Positions 25,410 to 34,743 of a stretch of DNA of 64,000 nucleotides are shown here, one piece after another. The stretch is from Variibacter gotjawalensis (GTDB lineage Bacteria; Pseudomonadota; Alphaproteobacteria; Rhizobiales; Xanthobacteraceae): assembly GCF_002355335.1 (NCBI RefSeq), contig NZ_AP014946.1, positions 1 to 64,000 on the forward strand, given 5' to 3'. A program made the position numbers and the translations under genes. The notes below the pieces were generated by a model. That model made no database searches, had not been told where the DNA came from, and saw only the letters and a list, made by a program, of their open reading frames with translations. Position 1 is the stretch's first letter. Every line of letters starts with the position of its first letter.

Positions 25410-26465
25410 TCAACGTGGAGCAGTACCCAAAATCGCGTCGTAAAGGTCCGGCCGAAACACCCCGCGCGCCGCCTTCTCCAAGTCAGCCGATTGCTGCGCC
25501 TGTCCCCAACGCACCATCTGCGCATAGAGCCAAGCGGCATGGTCCGGATTCGGCCGCGCCGCGCTGTCGCGCGAGACGAGGAGATAATTGCGATCCTCGC
25601 GCATCGTGCCGTCAGGCGCGATCTTGAGCCTGCCATCGAGCGTGCGGCGGATCACCTCCGGCGCAACGTCGATCCGCTCCGGCGCGCCGAGGATCGCGCT
25701 CACCTCCGCGCGGTTCGCCGCGTCCTCGATGAACGGGCCGGCCTTGCCCAGCGCCCGCACCAGCTTCGCCAATGTCTCGGGATTTTCCGCTGCCCACGGT
25801 GCTCGCACGGCGAGCACCTTTTCGGCCGCCCGATCGAGAAACTCGGAGACGAAATGCAGAATGTGACCAATGCCGAGATCGACCGCGACCGAATTCCAAG
25901 GTGCGCCGACACAAAACGCATCGACGTGACCGTTGCGCAGACTGTCCACCATGTAAGGCGGCGGCAGCACGATCAGCCGCACATCCTCATCCGGATCGAC
26001 GCCGCCCGCCGCCATCCAGTAACGCAGGTGATAATTGTGCGTCGAATAAGGGAACGTCATGCCGAAGGTGAGTTGCGGCTCGCCGCGCGCCTTCCGTTCG
26101 GCGACCACGCGCGCCAGCGCTTTCGCCGAGCCTTCCGGCGTCGCAATATCGCCGGCCGCTGCCAGCGCCGCGTGCAGCGCGGGCGACACCGTGATCGCAT
26201 TGCCGTTGATGCCGAGATTGAAAGGCGCCAGCACTGGCACACGCGCATGGCCGATGCCGAGGCTCGACGCGATCACGACAGGTGCCAGCAGATGCGCCGC
26301 ATCGAACAGGCCGATGTTGAGCTTGTCGCGCACATTCGACCACGACACCTCGCGCACCAGCTCGATGTCGAGCCCCTCCTGCGCCGCGAAGCCCTTGTCC
26401 ACCGCGACAATAAGAGCCGCCGCATCGACCAGCGGGATAAAACCGATCCGCAACCGCGTACTCAT
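25410..26465 (-). CDS. nasS: Nitrate sensor protein NasS
   Basis: A 351-residue homologue of NrtA that lacks any signal peptide (starts MSTRLRIGFIPLVDAAALIVA), so it stays cytoplasmic. It keeps the ligand-site segments FGMTFPYSTHNYHLRYWMAAG and VDAFCVGAPWNSVAVD. In characterised NasS-NasT pairs NasS binds nitrate and, when empty, holds NasT inactive. The start overlaps the nasT stop by 4 nt, which supports a 1:1 partner role. Confidence 0.92.
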   Translation of the reverse strand: MSTRLRIGFIPLVDAAALIVAVDKGFAAQEGLDIELVREVSWSNVRDKLNIGLFDAAHLLAPVVIASSLGIGHARVPVLAPFNLGINGNAITVSPALHAALAAAGDIATPEGSAKALARVVAERKARGEPQLTFGMTFPYSTHNYHLRYWMAAGGVDPDEDVRLIVLPPPYMVDSLRNGHVDAFCVGAPWNSVAVDLGIGHILHFVSEFLDRAAEKVLAVRAPWAAENPETLAKLVRALGKAGPFIEDAANRAEVSAILGAPERIDVAPEVIRRTLDGRLKIAPDGTMREDRNYLLVSRDSAARPNPDHAAWLYAQMVRWGQAQQSADLEKAARGVFRPDLYDAILGTAPR

Positions 26466-27094
26466 TTGAACATCTCCGCCGCCGTGATGACCGACTGCGC
26501 GATCTCGGTGATCTTCTTGTTCTCGTTCATGGCCGTCTTCCGCATCAGCGCGTAGGCCTCCTCTTCACTGATGCCCTTCGCCTTCATCAGGATCGCCTTG
26601 GCGCGATCGATGACTTTGCGTTCCTCCAGCGCGGACTTCGCCTGATCGAGTTCGCCCTGCAGACGCGAAAACGCGTTGAAGCGCGAGATGCAAGTATCGA
26701 GGATGTATTTGATGCGCTCTTTCTTCAGGCCGTCGACGATATAGGCCGAGACGCCCGCATCGACGGAGGCCTGGATCGATGCCGAGTCGCTCTGATCGAC
26801 GAACATCGCGACCGGCCGCTTCACGATGCGGCTCACCTGAAACATCTGTTCGAGAATGTCGCGGCTCGGATTTTCGAGATCGATCAGGATGACGTCGGGG
26901 TCGATCTCGTAGATGCGCTGAAGCAGATTGCTCATCTCGGCGAGGCGGTAGACCTGCGCGTAGCCGGCCTCGCGCAAACCTTCCTCGATGATCGCGGCGC
27001 GGATCGGCGACTCGTCGACGATCGCGATCTTCACCGCGGCGTCGGCGGGCTTTGCGGTCCGTACCGCTCCCTTGTCCTTGTTAACTCCGGCCAC
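26462..27094 (-). CDS. nasT: Nitrate-responsive antiterminator NasT (ANTAR domain)
   Basis: A 210-residue RNA-binding response-regulator-like protein. Residues about 22-140 form a receiver-like domain (VKIAIVDESPIRAAIIEEGL, DVILIDLENPSRD); the C-terminal ANTAR domain reads VIDRAKAILMKAKGISEEEA followed by YALMRKTAM. It should bind the tandem hexaloop hairpins upstream of nrtA and prevent termination when nitrate frees it from NasS. A sigma54-like promoter lies about 64 nt upstream of the ATG. Confidence 0.93.
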   Translation of the reverse strand: MAGVNKDKGAVRTAKPADAAVKIAIVDESPIRAAIIEEGLREAGYAQVYRLAEMSNLLQRIYEIDPDVILIDLENPSRDILEQMFQVSRIVKRPVAMFVDQSDSASIQASVDAGVSAYIVDGLKKERIKYILDTCISRFNAFSRLQGELDQAKSALEERKVIDRAKAILMKAKGISEEEAYALMRKTAMNENKKITEIAQSVITAAEMFK

Positions 27095-27157
27095 AACACA
27101 CCTCGCCGCAACACACGCGGCTCTTACACCGACTCGCGCCGATTTGCTTAAACGTTA

Positions 27158-27173
27158 TGCAAGTCACATTCCA
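27158..27173 (-). promoter_or_regulatory. Sigma54-like promoter of nasTS
   Basis: On the minus strand TGGAATGTGACTTGCA matches the -24/-12 pattern (GG, ten bases, GC) with TTGCA intact and two mismatches in the -24 box. It lies 64 nt upstream of the nasT ATG. Together with the similar element before nrtA it suggests nitrogen control by RpoN and an enhancer-binding protein. Confidence 0.55.
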
Positions 27174-27185
27174 AATCGCTAGCCG

Positions 27186-27203
27186 TGTCGCACGTTTGTC
27201 GCA
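27186..27203. repeat. Direct repeat of TGTCGCA in the nasT/27296 intergenic region
   Basis: TGTCGCA occurs at 27186-27192 and again at 27197-27203, 11 bp apart, i.e. on the same face of the helix. It lies just upstream of the nasT sigma54-like element and may be an activator site; no known consensus is matched. Confidence 0.3.
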
Positions 27204-27295
27204 ACAAAACACCTGCGCCTCACCCGTCTGGCGGACGCCGTCGCACCCACGACCTCGGCATAACACGCCTTCGATCGTGGGGAAGGATTGTGACA

Positions 27296-27637
27296 ATGAC
27301 GAAGCCGACTTCGATCAAGCTCCAGTGGCGCGGCACCTGCGCCACGCTGGCGCGCGCCGCCTGCCTGACGCTTTTATTAGCCTCAACGGCTTGCGCGCAG
27401 CCCGTACCGGCAACGAAAGCCGCCTGCGCGGCGCTCGATCTCGATCTAATCGAGCAGATCGAGGTTGCCGGCGAGAACAAGCTCGCCGACGGCGAATATC
27501 TTCAAGAAGTCTACGAGGAAATGCTGGCGACGCGCAGCCTGTGCGACGGCAGTACGATAGCGCAAGCGATCGTGAACTACCGACGGCTCGAAGCGAACTT
27601 CGAGAAACGCATCTGGGCCCACGCGGCTGCTAGATAG
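27296..27637 (+). CDS. Putative exported protein of unknown function
   Basis: 113 residues from the ATG at 27296, preceded by GGGGAAGGATTGTGACA with a good ribosome site. Residues 1-37 give a long signal peptide (basic head TKPTSIKLQWRGT, hydrophobic core CLTLLLASTACAQP). The mature part has two Cys residues (AACAALD, LCDGS) that may form a disulfide and is mostly helical. No family recognised. It is divergent from nasT and converges on the LuxR-type gene with an 8-nt overlap of 3' ends. Confidence 0.65.
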   Translation: MTKPTSIKLQWRGTCATLARAACLTLLLASTACAQPVPATKAACAALDLDLIEQIEVAGENKLADGEYLQEVYEEMLATRSLCDGSTIAQAIVNYRRLEANFEKRIWAHAAAR

Positions 27638-28763
27638 ACGGTAGCACCGAGAACAGTCTTGCAAGGCCGACCTGCGAATGCGTGCCGGTCTTGTCGAAGA
27701 TGCGCGCAAGATGCGTCTTCACCGTCGCGGGCGAAATGCCGAGCACCTTCGCTGCGGACGGACCGCTGAGACCGCCGGCAACCAGCAGAGCGACGCGCGC
27801 TTCTGCCGCCGTCAAACCGAACGCCTGCTTGAGCCCTTCGATCTCGCCGCTCGCCTGCGCATGCGGGCTGACGATCAGCACCAGCGCGCGCGCCGCTTCG
27901 GTGACTTTCCAAAGTTCGAATGCCGGCGGCGGCAACGGCACCGGGAAAACGAGCAACGATCCGGCACCGGAAAGACGCGTGAGCTTCACGGGTTCGCCGA
28001 CGCGGCCACCCTGGCCCGCCGCAACTCCGAGCACTTCGCTCAACGCCTGCGAAAACGCAGCAGCTTCCGCGGGCAATGTCCCGGCCGCTTGAAGCTTTTT
28101 CTCCGCATCCAGAGACAATCCGTCATTCGCGATGAACAACGTCTCGGCGGCCGTGTTCGCGTAACGCACGCGGCGGCGGCCATCGATCAGCAGCGCGGCA
28201 GTCGGCATGAGATTTAGCATGCGCTCGAGCTGTCGACTCCCATCAATCAGTGGCGCGAGCTTGCAGCTCGCTTCGAGAGCGCGCGCGAGATGCGGTGCCA
28301 ACTGCCCAAGCCGCAAAGCGATTTCCGTAACCTCGTCGGCACGCGAATGATGGACGGAAAATTGAAACCCGCCCATACCCCCGTCGAAGGCAAGCGAGGG
28401 AAGAATTATGTTCATCCCATCCGTGATGCCTTGCGGCTCCAGCACATCGGCATAGAAAACGGATTTCTTGAGTTCTGCCGTTGGCACCATCGGCGACATG
28501 GTGACGAGGCGGCGACGATCCGCGAGCCGGCTCAGCTCCTTCGTCCACGGATTCGTCACATGATATTTTTCGTAGATCTTGCCGGCAGCAGGACACAACC
28601 GCCCCACTTCCATGACGTTTTCATTACGGCGCAAATTGAGTTGCGCAACCATTCCGCCGAGCGCGCCGATACGATCGGAGACCGCAGTCAGTAGTTGCGA
28701 CCAACGCGTCGGATCAGCGACGACCGAGTAGATGTCGTCGACCAAAGCTTCATCTGCGATCAT
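27630..28763 (-). CDS. LuxR-type helix-turn-helix transcriptional regulator with PAS-like domain
   Basis: 377 residues from the ATG at 28763, chosen for CGGAG six bases upstream; a TTG at 28778 is the alternative. The C-terminal 65 residues are a LuxR/FixJ HTH: FGLTAAEARVALLVAGGLSG then VLGISPATVKTHLARIFDKT. The middle (about 170-270) looks PAS-like (PTAALLIDGRRRVRYANTAA), and there is no clear autoinducer-binding or receiver domain. It is divergent from a small membrane protein gene across a 20-bp palindrome that may be its operator. Confidence 0.82.
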   Translation of the reverse strand: MIADEALVDDIYSVVADPTRWSQLLTAVSDRIGALGGMVAQLNLRRNENVMEVGRLCPAAGKIYEKYHVTNPWTKELSRLADRRRLVTMSPMVPTAELKKSVFYADVLEPQGITDGMNIILPSLAFDGGMGGFQFSVHHSRADEVTEIALRLGQLAPHLARALEASCKLAPLIDGSRQLERMLNLMPTAALLIDGRRRVRYANTAAETLFIANDGLSLDAEKKLQAAGTLPAEAAAFSQALSEVLGVAAGQGGRVGEPVKLTRLSGAGSLLVFPVPLPPPAFELWKVTEAARALVLIVSPHAQASGEIEGLKQAFGLTAAEARVALLVAGGLSGPSAAKVLGISPATVKTHLARIFDKTGTHSQVGLARLFSVLPSI

Positions 28764-28871
28764 CTGCGGCTCCGGCAAAATTAATGCGGGTAGCTCAGCG
28801 CGACCTCTTCACTAGCGCGCAGGGAAAATTCGGCATCCCCCGTTTGAGGGACGAGGCTGCACAGAAAAACG

Positions 28872-28891
28872 ACATCACCCGATCAGGTGAT
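28872..28891. promoter_or_regulatory. 20-bp palindrome between a LuxR-type gene and a membrane protein gene
   Basis: CATCACCCGATCAGGTGATG pairs in 18 of 20 positions with its own complement and has central GATC. Length and symmetry resemble lux-box operators. It lies 109 bp upstream of the LuxR-type start and 60 bp upstream of the gene at 28951, so it may serve both. Confidence 0.45.
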
Positions 28892-28950
28892 GCGCTATGT
28901 CGCGTTCGCTGCTGAAGTCGCGCGAGATTCAAAAAAATCGAGGCGATGAA

Positions 28951-29289
28951 ATGCGCACCGCGACCAGCACCGATCTCGCAGTGACCTTCTTCATGCTCTG
29001 CAATGCGATTCGATTTGTCGCTTATTTTCCGCAACTTTTCAGGGTGATGCGCGATCGCGACGGCGCTGCGGCGATCTCCTGCACGACGTGGTTCATGTTC
29101 TCACTCGCGCATGCATCGACCGTCGCTTACTCGGTTTTGATTCTGCACGACAACATCATGACGGTCGTGTTTCTCGCCAACTTCGCGTGTAGCTCGGCAA
29201 TCCTCGCTGCAACTTTGCTGCGCAGACGGCTGCACCATTCATCACACGGCAGCACAACAATCGATCAGCAACAAATTCGCACAGTGTGA
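28951..29289 (+). CDS. Small PQ-loop-like membrane protein
   Basis: 112 residues from the ATG at 28951 (GAGG upstream at suitable spacing); an ATG at 28897 would add a charged tail. Three hydrophobic segments are visible, and the first is followed by YFPQLFRVMRDRDGAAAISCTTW, a PQ-loop signature as in SWEET/SemiSWEET-like and cystinosin-like transporters. It may form a half-transporter. The substrate is unknown. It is followed 27 nt later by another small membrane protein gene on the same strand. Confidence 0.65.
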   Translation: MRTATSTDLAVTFFMLCNAIRFVAYFPQLFRVMRDRDGAAAISCTTWFMFSLAHASTVAYSVLILHDNIMTVVFLANFACSSAILAATLLRRRLHHSSHGSTTIDQQQIRTV

Positions 29290-29316
29290 AATGGAAATGG
29301 CGCGAGGCATCCCGCG

Positions 29317-29565
29317 ATGACGATGAACGATGTGATCGGCTATCTCGCTTGCGCGCTCGTGCTTGCGACCTTCTACCAAAAGGACCTCGTCGCGCTGCGC
29401 ATCTTCGCACTGCTCAGCAACGTGGCCTTCATCATCTACGCTACGCGCGTCGGGCTGCTGCCGATCATGGTGCTGCACAGTCTGCTGCTGCCCGTGAATG
29501 CCGCGCGCCTTCTCGCGCTTTACCGCGACCGCTTCTTCGCGCCAAAACCCGCTACGCTGGATTAG
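29317..29565 (+). CDS. Small conserved inner-membrane protein, unknown function
   Basis: 82 residues, with three hydrophobic stretches (VIGYLACALVLATF; LRIFALLSNVAFIIYA; LPIMVLHSLLLPVNAARLLAL) and a short basic tail. The pattern GYLA..LVLATF..K.L..LRI.AL.SNVAF resembles a small conserved membrane family often next to cyclic-nucleotide or transport genes, but I cannot name a function. It follows the PQ-loop gene closely and ends 4 nt into the convergent hydrolase gene. Confidence 0.6.
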   Translation: MTMNDVIGYLACALVLATFYQKDLVALRIFALLSNVAFIIYATRVGLLPIMVLHSLLLPVNAARLLALYRDRFFAPKPATLD

Positions 29566-30701
29566 CCGACCAGCGCCGCGTGCTTGCGGCAGAACGGGAT
29601 GAGATACGCGAGCGTTTCGTCCGGCCGCTCCTGCATCACCCAGTGCCCCGCCCCCGGAATGAGATGCGCGGCTTCCATGCGCGTCGTCGCTTGCGTTTGC
29701 ATCCGCTCGAAAGCGCCGGGCACTTGGAACACGCCCCAGTCGCTCGCGCCGGCAACGAACATCGACGGAATATCGATGCTGCGCCCCGCATACGTCACGA
29801 GCTCTTCGTTGAGCGCCGCATCGAAGCGCGTGCGATACCAGTTGAACCCGCCTTGAAATCCCGTGCGTCCGTACTCTTCGGCGTATACCGCAAGCTCGCG
29901 ATCCGGCAGCCACGTATTCGCCGCGATATGCGCCGCCGACGGCATGTACGGCGCGACGGTTTCCGCCATCGTCTGATCGCGGTCCATCACGTAGTAAGTC
30001 GGCAGCTTCGCGAGTTCGTCGGCCGACGCTTCCTTCAAGCGATACGGCTTGTTCTCGGCCCAGTCCGCACTCTTGTGATGGAAATAGCCGCGTAGGAAAT
30101 CGTGGATGCCCTGCGGCGGATGCCACATATGCTCGTTCGCTTCGCGCGTCGCATAATACGCGTGGTAGTGCTTGCGCGGGCGCGGCAGCGCCGCCATCGC
30201 ATCTTTCAGCCGCACGACGAAATCCGACGTTCCGCCGGTCGAAGCCGGCGGGCCCGCGAACGGCGCGCTCATCAGCACGACGGCGCGGAAAACCTCCGGA
30301 TAGAGAATGCTAGACCATGCCGACACCGGCGAGCCGAAGTCGTGCCCCATCAGCAGAGCCTTCTCGTAACCGAGCGCACTCACCAACGCGCGCGCATCCG
30401 CCGCGAGCTTCGGCATCGCGACCGGCGCGAGGCTTTCGTCGTAGGTCGTCGACTGCCCCGACGTGCGGCCATAGCCGCGCTGATCCGGCGCGACGACGTA
30501 AAAACCTTCCGCCGCGAGCGGCACCATCACGTCACGCCACGAATAGGCAAGCTCGGGAAACCCATGCAGCAGCAGCACGAGCGGCTTTCCCTTCTCGCCG
30601 GCTTCCAGCACATGCATGCGCAAGCCGTTGATGCCGTCGATGAAACGACTGCGGATGCCTTTGGGCAAAACGTCGGGCGAAAGCGGCGGCAGATCGGTCA
30701 T
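29562..30701 (-). CDS. Alpha/beta hydrolase, epoxide hydrolase-like
   Basis: 379 residues. The oxyanion motif HGFPELAYSWRD and the nucleophile elbow LLMGHDFGSPVSA (Asp as nucleophile) match the epoxide hydrolase/dehalogenase group; the catalytic His is in IPGAGHWVMQERPDE near the C-terminus. No signal peptide. Two extra loops make it longer than the usual 300 residues or so. It sits 31 nt after the acyl-CoA ligase gene and is probably co-transcribed with it; substrate unknown. Confidence 0.82.
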   Translation of the reverse strand: MTDLPPLSPDVLPKGIRSRFIDGINGLRMHVLEAGEKGKPLVLLLHGFPELAYSWRDVMVPLAAEGFYVVAPDQRGYGRTSGQSTTYDESLAPVAMPKLAADARALVSALGYEKALLMGHDFGSPVSAWSSILYPEVFRAVVLMSAPFAGPPASTGGTSDFVVRLKDAMAALPRPRKHYHAYYATREANEHMWHPPQGIHDFLRGYFHHKSADWAENKPYRLKEASADELAKLPTYYVMDRDQTMAETVAPYMPSAAHIAANTWLPDRELAVYAEEYGRTGFQGGFNWYRTRFDAALNEELVTYAGRSIDIPSMFVAGASDWGVFQVPGAFERMQTQATTRMEAAHLIPGAGHWVMQERPDETLAYLIPFCRKHAALVG

Positions 30702-30732
30702 TGTTTTTGTTATCCCGATTGTGGAAGCGAAC

Positions 30733-32499
30733 TCAGACGAACATCGCCTTGAGATCGCGCTTCAAAATCTTCCCGTTCGCATTGCGCGGCAACATCGTTG
30801 GCGAGAACACGATGCGCACCGGCACCTTGAACGCCGCGATATGCTGCGACGCGAATGCCTTCAGCTCCTGCTCCGACACATGCGCATCCGGCCCGAGCGT
30901 CACCACCGCACCCGGCTCCTCGCCGAGCGTGCGATGCGGAATACCGACCACCGCCGCATCGACCACCGCCGGATGCTTGCACAAAGCATCCTCGACTTCG
31001 ACGCAGTAGATATTCTCGCCGCCGCGGATCAGCATGTCCTTCTTGCGATCGACAATGTAGACGAACCCCTCTTCGTCCATGCGCGCGAGATCGCCGGTCT
31101 TTAGCCAACCGTCACGGATCGTCGCGGCGGTCGCCTCCGGCTTATTCCAGTATTCCGCGATGACGTTCGGCCCCGCGACGACGAGTTCGCCGACGACGCC
31201 GTGCGGCAGCGTGTTCCAATCGTCGTCGATCACCTTCATGTCGCACACCGGCCACGCCGGCCCCGAGCTCTCCGGCCGGTTGATGTATTCCTCGGCGGAT
31301 TGGCTCGTGAATGTCGACGTCGTCTCCGTCATGCCCCAGCCGACGCTCGGCGCGGCTTGCGGAAACACGGCCTTGATGCGCCGCACGAGATCGGACGCTG
31401 CCGGTGCGCCGCCATACGCCATCGATTCCAAAGACGAAAGGTCGTAATTCGTCCGGCTCGGATGCTCGACGAGTTGCCACGCCAGCGTCGGCACGCCGCC
31501 CGCGCTGGTGACGCGCTCGCGCTCGATCAGCTGCATCGCCTGTTCGGTATCCCACCGCCGCATCAGTACGATGCGCGCGCCGACATTCAGCGACGGCAGC
31601 AGCACCGCATGCGTGCCGGTCGTGTGAAAGAACGGGATGCCGAGCAGCGTCACCCGCTGCGGCGCATTCGGATCCGGCGCCGGCACGGCCTCGCCACGCC
31701 GCAGGAAATTCCGCGTCGCGCTGAACGCCTGTCCCGCCGTGCAGGTCATCGCGTTCCGGTGCGAGCCCACCGCGCCTTTCGGGTGGCCGGTCGTGCCGGA
31801 CGTGTAGAGGATCGTCGCCGGATCTTCCGGATCGAGTGCGACATCCGGCAACGGCCGGTCCGGCAGCGTGTGCCAATCCTTGATGCGGCCGACCACGCTC
31901 TCGAAATGCACGACGCGCTCGCCGCCGAGCCCAGGCGCATCACGCGTGACGCAGATCGTCTCCAGCGCCGGGCAATTATCGACATGCGCCGCGATGCGCT
32001 CGAGCCGCTCGCCGTCGACGAACAAAACCTTCGATCCGGAGTCGGTCAGTCCGTATTCGAGTTCCGGCCCCGTCCACCACGCATTGAGCGCGACCGAGAT
32101 CGCACCGATCAGCACAGTGCCGAGCAGCACCGCTGGATATTCCGGCAGATTGCGCATCGCGATCGCGACACGGTCGCCCTTGCGCACACCACGTTCCTGA
32201 AGAAACGCCGCGACGCCGAGCGCTGCGCGGATCGTCGCCTCGAAAGTCGCGCGCTCGTCCTCCAGCACGACGTAAGGGCGCTCGCCGAAATTCGCGCGCG
32301 CATGCGCGACGAGTTCGCGAATAGTCGGATGCGCGTTCTTCCAAGTACGGACTTTCACGCCGTGCACGATCGCCTCGCCGATTTCGAACGGAGCGCCCGG
32401 CCCGGTCAGCCGCGACTGTGCGTCGCCGAGAGAGATTACGGGCCAGCCCGGCGGTAACAACGATGCGGTCTCTGAGGCGAGTGCCGGCTCGGCGCTCAT
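30733..32499 (-). CDS. Fatty-acid/acyl-CoA synthetase (AMP-binding)
   Basis: 588 residues from the ATG at 32499 with AAGGGACG upstream; the frame continues further left of the start only over the promoter region. The P-loop motif is ATILYTSGTTGHPKGAVGSH; later motifs are VGWGMTETTSTF, WLKTGDLARMDEEGFVYIVD and the C-terminal MLPRNANGKILKRDLK with the catalytic Lys. It makes acyl-CoA from a free carboxylic acid. Neighbours encode a MaoC hydratase and an acyl-CoA dehydrogenase, so a side-chain or cyclic acid degradation route is likely. Confidence 0.87.
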   Translation of the reverse strand: MSAEPALASETASLLPPGWPVISLGDAQSRLTGPGAPFEIGEAIVHGVKVRTWKNAHPTIRELVAHARANFGERPYVVLEDERATFEATIRAALGVAAFLQERGVRKGDRVAIAMRNLPEYPAVLLGTVLIGAISVALNAWWTGPELEYGLTDSGSKVLFVDGERLERIAAHVDNCPALETICVTRDAPGLGGERVVHFESVVGRIKDWHTLPDRPLPDVALDPEDPATILYTSGTTGHPKGAVGSHRNAMTCTAGQAFSATRNFLRRGEAVPAPDPNAPQRVTLLGIPFFHTTGTHAVLLPSLNVGARIVLMRRWDTEQAMQLIERERVTSAGGVPTLAWQLVEHPSRTNYDLSSLESMAYGGAPAASDLVRRIKAVFPQAAPSVGWGMTETTSTFTSQSAEEYINRPESSGPAWPVCDMKVIDDDWNTLPHGVVGELVVAGPNVIAEYWNKPEATAATIRDGWLKTGDLARMDEEGFVYIVDRKKDMLIRGGENIYCVEVEDALCKHPAVVDAAVVGIPHRTLGEEPGAVVTLGPDAHVSEQELKAFASQHIAAFKVPVRIVFSPTMLPRNANGKILKRDLKAMFV

Positions 32500-32610
32500 G
32501 ATGTTTCGTCCCTTATTCCCAACGACTTCTGCGGCCGGTAACCCAACCCTACTCACGAGGTTGACGAAAGCAAGTCACGATGGCTTTGTCGACAAACCGC
32601 CGGAGGAAAA

Positions 32611-33057
32611 ATGCGAATAGACGCAAAAGATTTGCCGACGCTCGTCGGAAAAGATCTAGGCACGACGAACTGGGTTTCGATCGACCAGGAATTGATCAAC
32701 CGCTTTGCCGACGTCACCAACGATCATCAATGGATTCATGTCGACGTCGACCGCGCGAAGCGCGAATACGGCGGCACCACCATCGCGCACGGCTTTCTCA
32801 CGCTCTCGCTGATGTCGGCGATGTCGTACGAGCTCCTGCAGATCGACGGAATCAAGAACGGCATCAACTACGGCTTCGACAAGCTGCGCTTCACCGGCGC
32901 GGTGCCACCGGACAGCCGCGTCCGCATGAAAGCGAAGATGTTGTCGGTCGAGGCGAAGGATAATAGCTATCGCTTTAAGCGCGAATGCTTTGTCGAACTC
33001 GAAGGCCACGAGAAACCCGTGATCGTCGCTGAGTGGATCACGATGGTTTACGTTTAA
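32611..33057 (+). CDS. MaoC-family (R)-specific enoyl-CoA hydratase
   Basis: A 148-residue hotdog-fold hydratase. The hydratase-2 motif is visible as FADVTNDHQWIHVDVDRAKR followed by GTTIAHGFLTLSL, with the catalytic Asp and His. GGAGGAAAA lies directly before the ATG at 32611. It is divergent from the acyl-CoA ligase gene, sharing the promoter region 32500-32610, and probably hydrates the enoyl-CoA made by the acyl-CoA dehydrogenase encoded at 33392. Confidence 0.88.
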   Translation: MRIDAKDLPTLVGKDLGTTNWVSIDQELINRFADVTNDHQWIHVDVDRAKREYGGTTIAHGFLTLSLMSAMSYELLQIDGIKNGINYGFDKLRFTGAVPPDSRVRMKAKMLSVEAKDNSYRFKRECFVELEGHEKPVIVAEWITMVYV

Positions 33058-33090
33058 CGGCGTCGCCTAGGTGATTCATACCAATTCAAA

Positions 33091-33207
33091 CCCGTCATCC
33101 TGAGGAGCCCGCGTAGCGGGCGTCTCGAAGGACAACGGCCCATTCGTCGCGACACCTCGGCCGTCGTGGTTCGAGACGCCGCCTGCGGCGGCTCCTCACC
33201 ATGACGG
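33091..33207. repeat. Intergenic repeat, family B, copy 2
   Basis: A large imperfect palindrome from CCGTCATCCTGAGGAGCC to GGCTCCTCACCATGACGG. The inner arms GCGTCTCGAAGGA and GTTCGAGACGCC also oppose each other. It begins 33 nt after the MaoC stop codon and is followed directly by a family C element. Confidence 0.75.
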
Positions 33208-33236
33208 ATCGGGACTTAAGCTCGCCAAAACTTCAG

Positions 33237-33383
33237 CTGTCATCCCGGCCAAGCGAGGCTGGCGCGCACAGCGCGCCAAGGCCGAGCGCGAGCCGGGATC
33301 CATGTATCCCAGTAGATGCAGGGATACGTGGATCCCGGATAGCGACCTGCTCGCAAACCGAGCCGGCCGCTTCCGGGATGACA
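33237..33383. repeat. Intergenic repeat, family C, copy 2
   Basis: Starts CTGTCATCCCGGCC and ends TTCCGGGATGACA, with GGGATCCATGTAT and AGGGATACGTGGATC in the centre. It shares this framework with 25255 and 41665. It ends just before the stop codon of the acyl-CoA dehydrogenase gene on the other strand. Confidence 0.75.
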
Positions 33384-33391
33384 CTCAGAGT

Positions 33392-34636
33392 TTAATGCGA
33401 CCGGTTCGAGTACTTACGGAACTCGAGCCGTGCAATCGCGCGATTATGCACTTCGTCCGGACCGTCGGCGAGACGCAGCGTGCGGATATGCGCGTAGGAC
33501 TTCGCCAGACCGAAGTCCGTCGTGACGCCACCTGCGCCATGCGCTTGGATCGCATCGTCGATGATGCGGAGCGCCATGCGCGGGCCCGCGACCTTGATCA
33601 TCGCGATCTCGAGCTGCGCGCCCTTGTTGCCGACCTTGTCCATCATGTCGGCGGCCTTGAGGCACAGAAGGCGCGTCATCTCGATATCGGCGCGAGCTTC
33701 GCCGATGCGCTGCTCCCACACCGATTGTTCGGAAATGCGCTTGCCGAATGCGACACGCGACTGCAGACGCTTGACCATCTTCTCAAGCGCTGCTTCCGCC
33801 GCGCCGATCGTGCGCATGCAGTGATGGATGCGGCCCGGGCCGAGGCGGCCCTGCGCGATCTCGAAGCCGCGGCCTTCGCCAAGCAACAGATTTTCGGTCG
33901 GCACGCGCACGTTATCGAGGATCACTTCGGCGTGGCCGTGCGGCGCATCGTCGAAGCCGAACACCGGCAGCATGCGCACAACTTTGACGCCCGGCGTATC
34001 GAGCGGCACGAGGATCTGCGACTGCTGCTTGTGACGATCCGCATTATCCGGATCGCTCTTGCCCATGACGATCGCGATCTTGCAGCGCGGGTCGCCGACG
34101 CCGGACGACCACCACTTGCGGCCGTTGACGACGTAATGATCGCCATCACGCTTGATCGACGTCTCGATGTTGGTCGCGTCCGAAGACGCAACCGCCGGCT
34201 CGGTCATCAAGAAGGCCGAGCGAATTTCGCCGTTCATCAGCGGACGGAGCCACTGCTCCTTCTGTTTCTGCGTCCCGTAGCGATGGAAGACTTCCATGTT
34301 GCCGGTGTCGGGCGCCGAGCAGTTGAAAACTTCCGAACCGAACAACACGCGGCCCATCTGCTCGGAGCAGAGGGCGTAGTCGAGGTTAGTGAGGCCTGCG
34401 CCGTGCCACTCGTCAGTGTCGTGCTCTTTGTTCGGCGGCAGGAAGAGGTTCCACAGACCTTCGGCCTTCGCCTTCTTCTTCAATTCCTCGAGAACCGGAA
34501 CGACTTGCCAGCGCTCGGCCGGACCAACGTCCATCTGCTGATTATACGTATCGACAGCCGGGTAAACATGCTTGTCCATGAACGCGATGACGCGATCACG
34601 CCAATGCTTCTGGCGTTCCGAAATTGTGAAATCCAT
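33392..34636 (-). CDS. Acyl-CoA dehydrogenase family protein
   Basis: 414 residues with the three-domain acyl-CoA dehydrogenase layout: N-terminal helices, the FAD-binding [20 protein letters not shown] with KWWSSGVGD, and the C-terminal helical domain ([39 protein letters not shown]). The last motif is typical of the FadE-like/ACAD10-11-type branch. It oxidises acyl-CoA to enoyl-CoA and fits with the MaoC hydratase and ligase encoded nearby. Confidence 0.9.
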   Translation of the reverse strand: MDFTISERQKHWRDRVIAFMDKHVYPAVDTYNQQMDVGPAERWQVVPVLEELKKKAKAEGLWNLFLPPNKEHDTDEWHGAGLTNLDYALCSEQMGRVLFGSEVFNCSAPDTGNMEVFHRYGTQKQKEQWLRPLMNGEIRSAFLMTEPAVASSDATNIETSIKRDGDHYVVNGRKWWSSGVGDPRCKIAIVMGKSDPDNADRHKQQSQILVPLDTPGVKVVRMLPVFGFDDAPHGHAEVILDNVRVPTENLLLGEGRGFEIAQGRLGPGRIHHCMRTIGAAEAALEKMVKRLQSRVAFGKRISEQSVWEQRIGEARADIEMTRLLCLKAADMMDKVGNKGAQLEIAMIKVAGPRMALRIIDDAIQAHGAGGVTTDFGLAKSYAHIRTLRLADGPDEVHNRAIARLEFRKYSNRSH

Positions 34637-34743
34637 AACTGCTTCCTCTCCGACGCCGGCCGTCCCGGCTGCAATCTAAAAACGTTGCGTTCTTACAGCA
34701 TGCCGCGCGGCGCTCGCCAGATCAAACCGACCGCCATGCGAAA

